From positions 62,001-126,000 of the forward strand of contig JACATO010001103.1 in the NCBI GenBank assembly GCA_018389105.1: 64,000 bases of DNA, read 5' to 3'. A model generated the notes under the pieces. The model was not told where the DNA came from. It did no database searches and saw nothing but the letters and a program-made list of their open reading frames with translations. The translations under genes were made by a program, and so were the position numbers. Source of the DNA: Nautilus pompilius (Eukaryota > Mollusca > Cephalopoda > Nautilida > Nautilidae). Within the stretch, counting starts at the first letter, position 1. The number at the start of each line of letters is the position of its first letter. Below, in pieces: positions 11,404-25,700 of the stretch.

Positions 11404-12089
11404 GTAAGTGTACTGCACCAGTAAAAATACACGGAAGAGAACGTAGGGCGATACCACTCATTTTGTACTGTATGTAGAAGCACACAGTATCGAAAACCAC
11501 ATTCTGGGCAAGAAAGTCATCAGTCGATTCTGACCATTACATGAATGTTCAATGGTATGTACACAGTTGCTGTGCAGCATATCTAGGACTACAAAAGTAC
11601 TTTTCCTGATGTTCCATTCCAAAGGTGTACACATCAAAAAGATGCATGTCCAAATCATCATTTGTTAATATATCATCAGTCCACATGTCTATGGTAAGCA
11701 GGATACACTCAATGACTAAAGACTTTCTGAAAAATAAGTAAATGTAGATATATTTCACAGTTCATATTATTTGTATACATAACTTTATATAGCAGAGAAT
11801 GTTGTCTTAGCTTGAAGTTGTAACAATGAAATAACATCTTCATTTTTTTGAAATTACTATTATATATATCTTTTAAGGTAAGCAGTCCATAATGTATTAT
11901 TATATTATTGTTATTATACAGGTAAAAACCCATTTGTATTTTGTTTTTGTGTTCTTACCACTGAATGAAAAAAAATCAGAGCCTTTTCTCAGTTTTTAAA
12001 ATTTTTGTCAAGCTGGGAGACTGTTTCTTTTCAAGTTATTTTCAAGTTTATACAAATTAATTAAATTTATTAAAAGCTCTATTGCAATA

Positions 12090-12663
12090 AGACTTTATTC
12101 CAATATGTAAAAATGTGGGTTCATTTGAATGTCTGTCCCAAGTATTTAAGATTCTTCTGGTAGATTAAAATAGGCTTTTTGATGTTAGTGATATATGGTA
12201 TATTACGAGGTGTCATAAATACAAGTTAAACAAAATGTACTTTTAACTAGATGTACAGAAATTTTCTTTTAGTAGTCATGTAGCATCTGAGAGTAAATAC
12301 TCTTAAAAATATATTTAACTGCCACTTTTCAGCATAGAGAGCTATATATCTATATGGTTTAAAACTTCCTGCCCCTCTTATTAACTACATCTATACCCAA
12401 AGACAAAGCAGGTATTCAGGTGTAAACCCTTACGTCATGCAAAGGGTGGATAAACAATTGAGGTGAGCAGCTTAGACTGATGAAATCTTATATTTAGAGA
12501 TGTCCACCGCAGAAATTGACAGTAGCATTATTGTAAATCTGAAGCTAAAATTTTGTAAAGAAACGAGAAAAGAAAGCTAACTACTTTGAGAGTGGATGGA
12601 GGTAAAGTGAGCATTAGTTACTTGAAGATCCTAGGCTGTCTGGGTTAGTTATCAAGGTTGGTT
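12090..12663 (-). other. TnT: Troponin T 3' UTR (probable extent)
   Basis: Noncoding minus-strand sequence follows the troponin T stop codon. A minus-strand AATAAA (plus-strand tttatt at about 12093-12098) gives a plausible polyadenylation signal. The true cleavage site cannot be read from the sequence. Confidence 0.4.
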
Positions 12664-12861
12664 CTAAGCCTCGGCCGTTGCTTCAGCTGGTGCTTCATCT
12701 ACTACACCTTCTGCTGATTCCTGTTTGCGTTTCTTCTTTGGCATCATCGATTCATTTGCTGCCACATTTTTTTCGTAAATATCTAAAAATAAGGTTTTCC
12801 GTTCTCCATATGATCTGTGATCTGTAACTCGCTCGTATTTGCTACACAGCATAATTTTTGC
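12664..12861 (-). CDS. TnT: Troponin T coding exon 12 (C-terminal)
   Basis: The acceptor is 'aaaattccag' and the exon starts in phase 0. It encodes residues 262-326, starting AKIMLCSKYERVTDHRSY, then a basic 'PKKKRKQ' patch and the tail VVDEAPAEATAEA, with stop TAG at 12666-12664. The SKYER...D.RSY core is conserved in invertebrate troponin T. Confidence 0.93.
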   Translation of the reverse strand, partial: AKIMLCSKYERVTDHRSYGERKTLFLDIYEKNVAANESMMPKKKRKQESAEGVVDEAPAEATAEA

Positions 12862-15800
12862 CTGGAATTTTAAAAATTTTCATTTGAAAAAGAATAAAAT
12901 GCAAAAAAGGTATTACTAAATGAAGTATAACTTTGTACATCCAGCTTCATGCAGAATTCATTTATGGCAAGAAACAAACAATTAGAGATGTTCAAAGGAA
13001 ACCTGGTAGATTACCATTATGATGATGTTATTTTAGCTGGATTTCACTTGAATGTTCCTAGTATACATACACAATATACATCAAGTATGTTACTTGTAAA
13101 AAAAACAAAAAGTAAAAGAGACCACTTACCTAAATACGTGGCTGTGTTTACTAATTTTACATATATAAAGCTAGATTTTGTTAAAGGGGATCTCTTGTTT
13201 TCTGAATGAACATATAAGCCAGGACAATGTGGCAGGTGGTAGTAGTAGTTAGCTAATAAATTTATTACTTAACCAAAATTAAAAAAACAAAAACAATCAA
13301 GGTTATGTAACCAAGGTATAAAATAAATGTTCTATGAAAATCAATTTTTACTCACTGGGGCACCTCCATATTTTTCAGCCAGCTTGTCAAACCTATGATA
13401 AAAAATTTAAAAATAAAAAAAAAAAACAGCTGGTGGAGAAGAGTAAAAAGGAACCCTGCTCAAGAGATACACTAATCTAAGTCAGCTCTCTGGAGATACA
13501 CTAATCTAAGTCAGCTCCCAGGGAGATACACTAATCTGAGTCAGCTCTCTGGAGATACACTAATCTGAGTCAGCTCTCTGGAGATACACTAATCTAAGTC
13601 AGCTCCCAGGGAGATACACTAATCTAAGTCAGCTCTCGGGAGATACACTAATCTAAGTCAGCTCTCGGGAGATACACTAATCTAAGTCAGCTCTCGGGAG
13701 ATACACTAATCTAAGTCAGCTCTCGGGAGATACACTAATCTAAGTCAGCTCTCTGGAGATACACTAATCTAAGTCAGCTCTCGGGAGATACACTAATCTA
13801 AGTCAGCTCCCCGGGAGATACACTAATCTAAGTCAGCTCCCCGGGAGATACACTAATCTAAGTCAGCTCTCAGGAAATACACTAATCACTGAACTAAGTC
13901 AGCTCTGATCAGAATTCAGACTTGCGCTTTCAGCACTCACATTTCTATAATTTACTACTGGACCACTGAAATATCCATAATTCATTAAAATACAAGCAAG
14001 CAACAGCTGGAAAATGTACTGATTGAATTAATCTTTCTAACTCTTACATTTTCAAGTAAAGATTGGAAAACGTTTTTTTAAAGATATGAATGCTTGTAAA
14101 AGTCTTTTCTGATGAGCACATGTAGAATACACCGGTTTGTAACACCACGACGTAAGACATAGAACAATGGTGTTTCTAAGTGTAATATATCAATTTCATA
14201 ATTGATTCGTATTTTCTGTAGGTACTAAGTTGCTAACATGATTCGCTTTTCTCTTTCCAAACATTCAGTTCTTTGATAAAAGCAATTTTGTTCATGAAAT
14301 AATGATGCTTGATGGCTTGTGAAGTTCGATGAAGAATGGCTAGAAATTATAAGAAGACTGATTTTGTTAACTGAAGGGTGCAAGGCAGCGGTAGTCCATT
14401 CAACATCTTACTGTGTTCATTATATTCCCTGAAAGTGAATTTTGTCCTCTATCATAAGTTTAGCTGGTTGGGGACCTCTTTTGCATTCTATGATATTATA
14501 TGAATAAAACTTTGTTTTGATAAAGTAGCCTATTATTACCAAGTGTAATTAATAATTACCACAAAAGCATCAAGAATTTGCCATGTTGTTCTTGGTGCAC
14601 CAACAAAAAATGAAGAACTGCGGATGGCATTTAACATGAATGGCAAGTAAGGGTTGGGGAGAAATCATCTGGATAGATCAATGATTTATATGAGCGTAAC
14701 GAAAAAGGAATGCCAGGCTATAATCACTGTTGTTGGTGAGTACAGAAAGAGCGTATTGTTAGGTATTAAATCTAGGAAATGATATTTAGATATTCATAGT
14801 TTTAAGTGTTTATTGCTAATTGCTAAGTAAAGTTTTAAAGGGGATTAAAGAAAAACATTTGTTACTTGATAAGAGAGACTGGATATAGTTATTCAGCACC
14901 ATTAATTCCTAATTAAATATATAAATAGGCTAAAACTGATGTCATTAAGCATTGGCTTTTATTGATTATAGCTGATCTATATGTTTAATAAGGAATTACT
15001 GGTGCTATAAAACCTTATTAGTTCTGAGGATAACTAAAAAGATAATTCAGCAGTTACTGACGTTTAACTTGATTGTAGTCTATACACTTACGACTGTTCC
15101 ACTCTGACAATATCTCCTGCTTTCTTGCCTTTTCTGAAAAATGAAACAATTTTTGATTTAAAAACAGTTTAAAAGGATGCATCAACATTTAAGAATTTGA
15201 ACACACTTGCACTTGAAAAAGATATTCTAAATGCCTTATTTTGTCTTGCAATATTTATATTATCTGTTATTGTACTTTTGATTTAATCCGATCTACCATT
15301 TGTTTACATAGTTCTGAGGAATACTTACACTTAGTACACTAACAGGACTTTGCTTGAAATTGAACTGAATTCACAAGAAATAATGACTTATATAACAAAG
15401 AAGTTTAATTGAAATGAAATGGTAAAAATGATAAATTCTATATAACCTAATCAAAGAGACCCAACTACGGCCATACTTTCATGGGTATCCATCATAAAAT
15501 GGTTGGCAAACTTCAAATTTCTTAAGTATTTGTGGACCTAAAAGAATAAAGGGTCATGTATGCTGTAATGTATGATATTTTGTTGTCTAAGAAAACCTGT
15601 TCACTCTCTTTCAAACTAAATTGTCTATCCATTAATGGAGATTGCTGTTTTTTTATGCCTCGGTTGAAAGACTTTTGGGTCTCTCCCCAGTGACTGATAA
15701 AATTCATTGTAGGTATGTATGCATCTTCTGGTACTCCTAGTCCAGAACTTGAAAACCAGTCAACCAAGCATACCCACTCTTCCTTCACCCAACACACAAT

Positions 15801-18800
15801 AAGGATGTTTATAATTTGTGCACATCAGTGAAGAACTCAGACACACAAGAATAAAACAGAATAATACAAACCCTTTGCTCATCTGTCGAGCACGCTCTCC
15901 GAGTTCAATCATCTGGAAAAAGAAAATTGTATTTCAAAAAACTTTACTTGAGTTAAATAATGGTACTCAATCATTTATTTTTTCACAGACCCCAAAATAA
16001 CATTAGCATTGCCTTTGCCAAGCAAACAGAAGTATGTCCACTAAAACCATAGACGTGGAAAATTTATGGGCAACAAAGTATTCTGGAAAAATTGTAATGG
16101 TTGAATATGCTGCAAAAATTTATAAAATTCTGCATGACTGGGTTTAATACCTTTGTACAGCAATCCAGTACACATTCCTGAAGTGTCTTCTACCGTATCC
16201 AGGCTAGCAACCAGAGAACACCTGGTGACTCATTAGAATTTAAAACATTTATTTGAATCTTAAGAAATGATTTAATCAAATTATATATATATGCAATAAA
16301 ATTTAATTATAAATAATAAAAAAATAGAATAAAGTTTTTCAACAAATAATGACCCAATAATTACATGTGCTAAACGGCATCAACTGTTTAAGAAACGATG
16401 AAACAAAATGAACAATTTATATATTAAAAGTATAGATGCTACCAACATTAATTTATGGATTTTTAACCATTAGGTGCACTGAAGATGAATGCTTTATGTG
16501 ATAATGTCAACACACAGGTTTGAAGATGAAAAATCCTTAGTTGCAGATTATCAGGGTTAACAAGAAAGATGGGTACTTGCATCATATTGCTGTTTCTTGT
16601 ACTGTTGCTCCAAGTCATATTTGTCCCCCTCCAGTTTTCGCAGATGATCGTTCAGTTCCTTAGCTTTCTCCAGCAGTTTGTCCTTGTTAAATCCATTGAT
16701 GTTAAGTGGCTGGATTCTCTGAGCCAGAATTGCACGTTTCTCTTCTTCCAGCTGTTCCTTAGATTTCTGCATGTCTTCTTTAGTTTTGGGCTACAAGTCA
16801 GGAAAATTAAATTAAAAAAAATGACTTACTCTCAGAAGGAAAAAAAAATGTTATCATGAAATACTCATTTAAATTATCAGTTAATGATACATAATAAAAA
16901 GATAAAAGAATAACTTCATATTCTATATATATTATAAAGAAAATGAATCCATTAAACCTTTCAGGTGATTTGGTGGGACAGCCCTTACATCTCTGTTTCG
17001 TCAAATACATAGTGAATAAATATTACCAGTTTAGAACTATATGCTAGTAATGTGAGCATTTTAAATTTGTGTGTACAAGTAGAGTGTTTGCCAGTTATAT
17101 CAAATTAAAGTCTACCTGGCTATCAAAGTCATAACTAAAACAAAACTATTTTCATTTTGCTGCCTGAAAAACAAAAAGGCAGTCTTTTTTGTTAGTCTTA
17201 TTAGTATGAATGTTAGCATGATTGTATATGCCATATGGGTGGCTACAAAGCAAATTCCTCTATTAAAAATAAATTCTTCTTTGGTAACATTTAATTGTGT
17301 GTCTGCAATGGTCATCATATATCTTGGAAATATTCTTAACAAAGTGATAAGTTACTTCTCTTTGTGCTTTTAATTGGAAATGGGTTAAAGATTGCTATTA
17401 TTTTGTATTTCTACCGTCAAATCTAATAAAATCTAATTGAACATATTAACAAAATTTGTTAAAAATTTTTGTGTTCTTGGTATCTGCAGTTGTGATTTCT
17501 GTCCCTGCAGTTGTTCATGAATTAAGTACCAGAGTAGAACATTAGCCATATTAACTCAGTTGTTACCACTACTGGAGTGGCAGCTGTGAGCATCACAAAG
17601 CTCCAGTGAAGCATATGGGAAGAAAGTGAGGCATGTTAGTTATAGAGACTGTACAGTTCATGAAAATCTGCTATCCTCCAGTTTAGCATGTTAATGTGTT
17701 AGTAACAAAGAGATAAACTAACCACCTCAGCCTGGGCTGAACCTTCTCCACTCTTCTTTGTGATAACATAGTTTGGTTTCTTTGGTTTCAACCGCTCTTC
17801 TGCTTCCTTCTTCTTCTTTTCTCGATCTTCCTTTCTTTTGCTTTCCTCTTCGTTCTTCTTTCTTCTTTTTTCGTCCTACAAGAAAAGAAAGATAATTAAA
17901 ATAAATTGTGAATATCTTCATCGAATCTTAAAATCCTCTGAGTTTAACATTTTTAAATAAATAAATAAAAAGTAAGAATCTTTTCATCATTTGTTAAGAA
18001 AACTGTTTTAAAATTCAGTTTTAATCTGACCAGCAGTATTTGAATGGTTAAAGGGATGCAGCTGTCTGGAACATTCAGCTATATAAGCTAAGTTTCATTT
18101 TGTGCACTTGATGCCCAGGGCTGAGCTGCGGCAGCAGAAGCTCTAGGTTCTTTTCTCAATGGGGAACAATTTGTTTTAGTAAACCTTCTGTATCATGGTT
18201 TCTTCTTTTTCTTATGTACCATTGCATTAATGCAAATTGTTTCCAGGTATCCCAGTTTGCAGTTATAGCTAAACAAGAGTTCTATCAGGGACTTTCCAGC
18301 ATATGTAGCAGGGAGGTGTTCATAGACATCATCCAGCTTCAGTTTAAAGATTGCCCAGAATTGTAACCTACCCATCAAGCAGAGTTAATGCCCTTCCAAC
18401 CCTTCTGACTAACCCATGTACGGAAAACAAAGTCATACATCTCAGATGAGACATCATAAAATAAAAAAGCATAATTTTAAAATTTAGAAATAAAATTAAC
18501 AGAATTCAACAGCAAAATGGATAGTAAGTTAGGGTCTTATATATTGGACACTATCATCCCTTTAAGTGTAGTAGTCTTTTCTGACTCAGCATTATGATCA
18601 TCCTGTGCTACAGCACCATAATATTTAAAATGTACAGGCAAAATAAATAAAAAGAGAAAATGCAATTTATAACCATTGCTATTAGATGCATAGACAGACA
18701 TAAACCAAGTTTGTGTGTTGAGGGGTAATGCTTAGAGCAGAAAAACAAATTCATTTACATTTACTGAGAAATGGCTCTAAAATGCAAATTACTCTACCTC

Positions 18801-19732
18801 TTCAGCTTTACGCCGGGCTTCCTCCTGAGCTCGTAGTTCTGCCAGACGTCTTTCCTCCTCTACTCTCTCCTTTTTGCGTTGTTCCTAGAAACAGTACATA
18901 GCAAAAGTGATTTACCAGTTAAAACAAAAGCAGGGATTATAAAAGTTTATGCTTATCTAAAAAAGTTTCTTAATTCATAAAACAAAAATCTTTATTTCCA
19001 TGTGTGGTTTCTCTAGAAATCTGCCCAGACTTATGTATATATGGATGATGTAGGTGACAGCCATCAAAGCGCAAAAGCAAAATTTATATGTATGAAGGCT
19101 TGGTTGACAAAGTAATTGCCAATACATTCATCCATCTCATTAAAATAAATACCAAAGATGAAACAAGTAGGTTACTATATTGAATTGGATGCAATATACT
19201 TTAACATAATAATTCTAGATAGCATAGAAAACAAAAGGTAAAATTGAAAGCATGGTCACTTATCATGAGTCCAGAGAAAGTCGCCGGCGCTTAGATTTTA
19301 TAGTGACATCAGTGCAAAGATGATGTCAAAGTTGTGGTTGTCCAAAAGCATGTGAAACAGTTTATTAATTTCTTTAATTAATTTCAGTGCACTACTAACA
19401 GTTGTGTCCCTTTATTAAAATATTCATTGTAGAGTTTTTAACAGGCTGTAGACCACAAGTGAAATTAACCTAATAATAGAATAGGCAAAGCTACAAAGAA
19501 GCTAAGAGACTGAATGCCCTTCAGAGTATACAATGTAAAATTCTGCACAATAGAGCTTGTAACTAAAAAGAAGAAAATATTTCACTTGTAAATGATAATT
19601 TAAAAAAAAAAATGTTTCAAATGATAAAAGTAAGAAAAAACAAGCTTGAGTCCAGATTACTTAAAGTTCTCCATCTATACTCGTATATATTACAGAGTTT
19701 GAGTGATGATATTTTGTATAATACTATAATAA

Positions 19733-19766
<34 letters not shown>

Positions 19767-22700
19767 TAATAAATAAATAAATAAATTTGCATATGCAAAT
19801 TAGTCTATCAATCTTTTAAATCAATTCATATGCCTATAGTAAGGACTAGGAAGACAGAAGCTAAATTTTATAGTTGACATTGCGCTATATACCAATCTCA
19901 ACCATAGAGACAATGACATCTCTACCACTAAAGAGAAGGGAATTGTCCTTCCCATCCCAGGAAACAGGATATAACCAAGCCAGTGATGTTATAATAATAA
20001 AATTTGTTAAAACAGTTAAGCCATTTAAATTAGCTATACATTTTTGATAAATTATTTAATGTAACTATGTAATATATAATTATTTCCTACCTAATTATTC
20101 ATCCAAAGAAATCAACCCAAAAATATGCATAAGTTTAAAGGAAATTTTTGATTTATTAAAACACAATACTAACTCTTCTTTCTCTCAATCTGCGGATCTC
20201 CTCCTCTTCTTTCTCTCTTTCAGCTCGTCTCATCTCTGTGTATTCTTCGATTTCTTGTTGTTGTCTCTCCAGGTTTCTCTTCCTTTTGTCCTGGACAATA
20301 AATACACATTAATTATTGTGGGCAAAGGTTAAGTTTTCATGCTTTTAAATACATATAAATGTATTGGTGAATTATGAGTATACTGTATATTAAAAAAACA
20401 ACCACAAACATATCCACCATGTGCTTCATAGAAATCTACATTTAATGTCTACCATAAAAATGTAATGAATTTATATGAAATGTCCGCATCATATCTACAG
20501 CAGGACTAAAACAACTGATAATAATATAACGTCATGTAAAAATTAGGATCCATTTGTAGAAAGTCAGGATTGACTTGAGCAAAGATTAGATTATTGTGGT
20601 TATTTGTATATTTGTTTTAAGTAAATTCAACTTGCCCAAAGCTTGGTTTAGAGCTACATTTCAAGGTTTTTCTTACAGTAATAAGATACACAAAAGCATA
20701 AGAACAAGATTCTAAATGTTGTGTGTTACTTATTCATTGATTTATGAGTTAAATTTTAATATCATTGACATTAGTTGTATACGAATTTTACCATGGGAAG
20801 TCAAGGAATGACTGGGCTTTTTAATTGATAAGACTTTATTTTTTTGTCATTTAATCAACTTACCTCCATCGCTCGCTGTGCTTCATTTTCATCTGTAGGT
20901 CTATGGAGATAAAGCAAAAGCATCCATTACTGAAATAACATTTATGTATGTAAATTATGATATGAGTTCTATTATTTAATTTGAAAACTGTAATAGTTTT
21001 TAGTACAGATTGCACACACACACACACTCAGTTTATTTTTAAAAATAATATTTTATAAACGCAGTGCCTACCTACTATGTTTAGTTTATTTTCTTCTAAA
21101 AATTGTTTCTAAAGTGATATTAAGTATTAAGTCTGAGTAATGCTTGCTTGAATTCCTTTAAAGTTATTACGCTATTTACAAACTAAATTGGATAGCATTA
21201 AAACAGAAATAAATATTGGCGCTATCATTTTTCCATAAGTAAGGAAGAAAGGAAAATTACTGGATCTAGAACAAATAAGAGCTTTCCAAGAAAGAAAATA
21301 AATGTATAAAATAAGTAGCTGTCATGTACAGGGTAGCCCATAAATCTCTTCAGCCCTAAGCAATACGGCTGGTGGATCTATGTGGGTGCAGTCATTGTCA
21401 TGTCATCGGATTATATGGCACCAGGTCCTGTGAAACACCTTTCTAAACTGTACTGTACCATTTCAGTTCTTAGATTTAAACACTATAATCTTTCTTATAA
21501 GAAAATGGCACGAACTGTTTTAAATGTAAGTAAAATCAGTCATATTCTGAGCATAATGTAATGGATTTTTCTTGTGTCTATAAAATAAGACAGGGCGTAA
21601 TATAGGTGAAAACTTTGTGTATGTATGTGTTCTGCATTGTTTAGGAATAAAAAATGTAATTAAAAAAAAAATTCATGTCATTGAAGCTTCTCTTTTGTTT
21701 ATTTTTAGCATTTTATTTTGATAAGTATTACTCTAGTTTAATGTCAAAGACAGGAAAGTAATAATCAGGAAATTAATAAACTAATAACAAGCTTGCCCAG
21801 TTAAAGCTGAACTTGATCAACCAGTTTTGTATAAGTGCTTTGATTCTCCTGAAAAGTGCTATTTATTTCACTGCAAGCCTGAGATATAAATGCAGAAGAT
21901 TCATCAATTTAAAAGTATAAATAAAAAATATTTCTGGCTATGACATTTTAGTTGTCTCTTACAATTGATTATGAGGATTTAGACAATAAACTAATAGAGA
22001 TGTGCTGTACATTGCTAAAAGTATTCACAGTGCACTTTGCCTTTGACTTTCATATCCTTCACTATCACATCTTAGACTAAATGTTTTATTATGAATAGTG
22101 GTTTTTAGGTATAAAATATAGAATTTCACTTTCTTGAAGAAGTAATCACAAAGAATTATTATCTTTTTTAAAATGTTCAAAATGCAAAAATCAATTTTGT
22201 TACAAGCAACACAAATTATCTTCTGTAATAATGTTTTTGTGATAGAAATTCCTTAAACACCAAATCATGAAGAGGCAGGCATTATTAACTTCTGAGATTT
22301 TTTTCACTAATTTACAGTGAATTCTGAAAATTATATAATATGCCAGTTTATATTCTAATTGTAAGTTACATTAGGAATTTCCGTTGGATAATGCTAACTT
22401 ATTTTTTGTTGTTTGAAAATTATTAAAACACAATCACTATAGATAAAATTAAAACACTCATTTTAGAAACTAGACTATCAGATAGAAAACTTTTTCAAAA
22501 AAGAATTTTACACCACACACACACAACACCACATGTATATCTAGTTTTCTAATCAGTGATGAATCGTAATAATAGTACAGAATTGCTCAGCTGGACTAGC
22601 ATTCTGAATGCACTGGCCTTTAATTTTGCTGATACTAGCAAATTTCAATAAAAAAACTGAAACTGTAAAAAATAAACTGTACTAAGCAATACAGACATAA

Positions 22701-25700
22701 TATACAGGAAGTAGTAAATACCACTTTCAATGAAAAGCAATTAGCTATACACACAGTGTATGAAGTAAAAATTGGATCCATTAAATACTAATTGCAACAA
22801 TATTCCATATGAAGTGAGTAGTTCGTCTACAAGCAGCCTGTCCTAAAAGCTAGCAGATGAGTATTACTGGCTGCCACCATCATCCATATAAATGTAGCTG
22901 AGCTTGTCAAATTACGTAATTATGAACATTTTTTTTTGCCGTAGGGGCAATAAATTGTATATAATAGGTGCCTTAATTAGGACTTTTCTAAATTAAAGTG
23001 TGCGTGAATCCCACAAAATACTTAAAAACAGTTCCCAGAAACTGCTTGTTATTTTTTAAAGACTGGTTGTAAATTTGTAACATTATTATTATTGCATCAT
23101 CAAAAAACACAAGGATCTAAGAGGTTCTATGGTGAGAGGGAGCACAAAGCCTTTTGAACATAAAATAGTTTCACCGATATAAATCAAAAAAAAAAATTCC
23201 CACTGTAGCGAAAATTTTGTATTGCCAGCTTTTTTGGAAAGTAGTTATCTTTTCCTCTATGCAACTCTTTTGTGTCAATTATTTTACATATGTACTACAA
23301 TAAAACAAAATTCATCATATTAGAGAGCATAGAATTGTTAAGGAAGATAATTAAAAAATACAAAATAAAAAAATAAAAATTAAACATACAGCTCAGCTGT
23401 ATGGCTTCTAATGAAATTAATTTACATTTATATACTATATACCTTGTTCATAAATAGAAGCTTTATAAACGTGGAATTCTTTTTTATTTCAAGTGTGACA
23501 AATGCTCTCTTTGACCATCATTTAGAAATAATATAATACTACAAAAAATGAAAATTATCAAGAGAATCTGCCAAATATAATCATTCAAAACTTTAAAAAT
23601 ATTTTAAGATTTAAAAAAAGAAAATAGAAGAAAATGGGCATGTCTTGTAGCAGTTGTTTTTGTCTATCATTTTGTGGCTTACAGAAGCTGTTGAGCGCTC
23701 AAAAAGGTAAGGTCTGTTCAGGAAAAGATAACCCTTTAAAAAAAAATACAAAAAAAGACCATGGATATGGGTACAAAATAAAAAAAAAAAACAACTATTT
23801 GTTCTTATTCAATAAGTAGGTGCTGTGTATTCCAGGGAAGTGAGATTTTATAAGAATTGTGTGTGATAAAGGGAAGAAGTGTGAAGTAGAGATAAGAGGC
23901 AGCAGCAAGTAGAAAGTCTCCTTTTCTATGCACCTACCATTGCACAGTCTTGTCCTAGTTGTTGTTTTTCTCTATTTCAAAATAATTTTTGTCTCTTTTT
24001 TTACATACATTCAAAAGGCCAATATATATATTTTTTAAATTCCAAAAAAATCAAGCCCACTTAAAAAAAAAATATATATATATATCAAACCACTACAAAA
24101 AAATGCAATTTTTCAAAAAATTATTTTTTACCAAAGGTTCATTATGGCAGATCAACTACACGGGTATGCATCCCATACCAACCAGTTTGTCTTACAATAC
24201 TCTGTAGACAGAATCTACTGTATGTTATACTAAACTTAAAATAGACTTTCCAGAATGATGGATCTACAATCACACAAGTCATAATTTTTGTAATAAAAAA
24301 TGCTTTATAAAGTCTGATCACGACTGTCTCTTTTACAAATAAAAGCAGCATAAAAGTTAGAATTTTATTTAAATGAGAATAGCATAAAAAATTAAACCAG
24401 TAAATTACTTTACAATGGATTTCATAATATTGTGTATGGACATTTGACATAAGTAAACATTCATTAAAACTCAAAGAGTCCATTCTAGTCACATGATAAA
24501 GGAAGCCTTAGTGTGCAGGAGAATCATGAAAGCTGATTGACAATGTAAAGGGTTCATAGTTAAGCAAATAGTTGTTAGAAGCCAGTGGAAAATTTACAAA
24601 TTGTTGTTGGCTGTCCAATTCAAGCAAAGCCATAAGAACACCCTGGTCACCCAAAGCCAATAAAATAAAAATTGAATGCTGTAAAAAGGAGTATGAAAAT
24701 CAAATCCTAATAATTAAACTGCAAATGTGGAAATACATGTAAAGTTGTCTAGGAAAACCATTAGATGTTATCTTCATGGGCAGTTAGACACAAACCACTT
24801 CACACCCAATGAAATGTCAGTCAGTGACTGCAATGGGAAATGGAGATGCTATCACACCCTGTTGTCTTTTTGACCACTGTCATTATTTTCATTGAGTCCA
24901 CATTTTCACTCCTCAGACTGTAACTGTGTGTATGGTGTGGCACCATTCCAGCATAGGAATTTCATTGAGCCATCTGTAAGTTATAACAAACTATAGTGGC
25001 TTATTTGTCATGGTGAGGTGCCACTGTATTGTCATAGCTGATGGTCTATGAAGAAATTGCAACTTCTGCCTGATACATTCTCTATAAGAGACTTGTTGCT
25101 ATCTTTGATAATTGGCAGACATCCGTCCAAGAAAGACAGTGTTTATATGGAAAATGGTGCCTGTGCAATTAAAAGATAGAAAGTGGGGCATCACAATTCT
25201 GCCATAACCTGGCTAATCACTTCATGAACTCCAGTGAGCATGTTTAGGTTATCTTTAGCTGATCCCTTTAAAAAAGTGTCCTCATAAGCCCACTTTCCAA
25301 GATGCCCTAATTTAGATTCTGTGACAGAAATGAACTGCAGTTACACAGAGCAGAATTGCTGACCTGGTCCACATAATGTGATATGTATTGCTGCTTTGCA
25401 TATGAAAAATATATGTGCTCAATTATGCTGCTAGTCAGTACTTCTATTATTCCATCTATGTATAAATTGTCTACGAGTGCAACAGGTACAAGTCAAGCAA
25501 AATAAGTTAGTATATATATACAACATGAGCATTTCAGTTGATGTCAATGCTGGAGCATCCATCTTCTGCCATTCAGATGCCAGTGATCAAAATATTGGCA
25601 CCCATGTCCAGTTTGAAGATGGTGTTTTTGCTATTGATCAACTACTGGAACAAAGTTGATGGCAGTGCCTGGCATTGGATCTTTCAGATGACCAATTGGA

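Noticed and set aside
12949..13209. 86-codon plus-strand ORF
   Set aside because: It lies within a troponin T intron, overlaps dispersed repeat motif D and has no family resemblance.
13460..13910. Array considered as CRISPR
   Set aside because: The units are directly adjacent without unique spacers, and the DNA is clearly eukaryotic.
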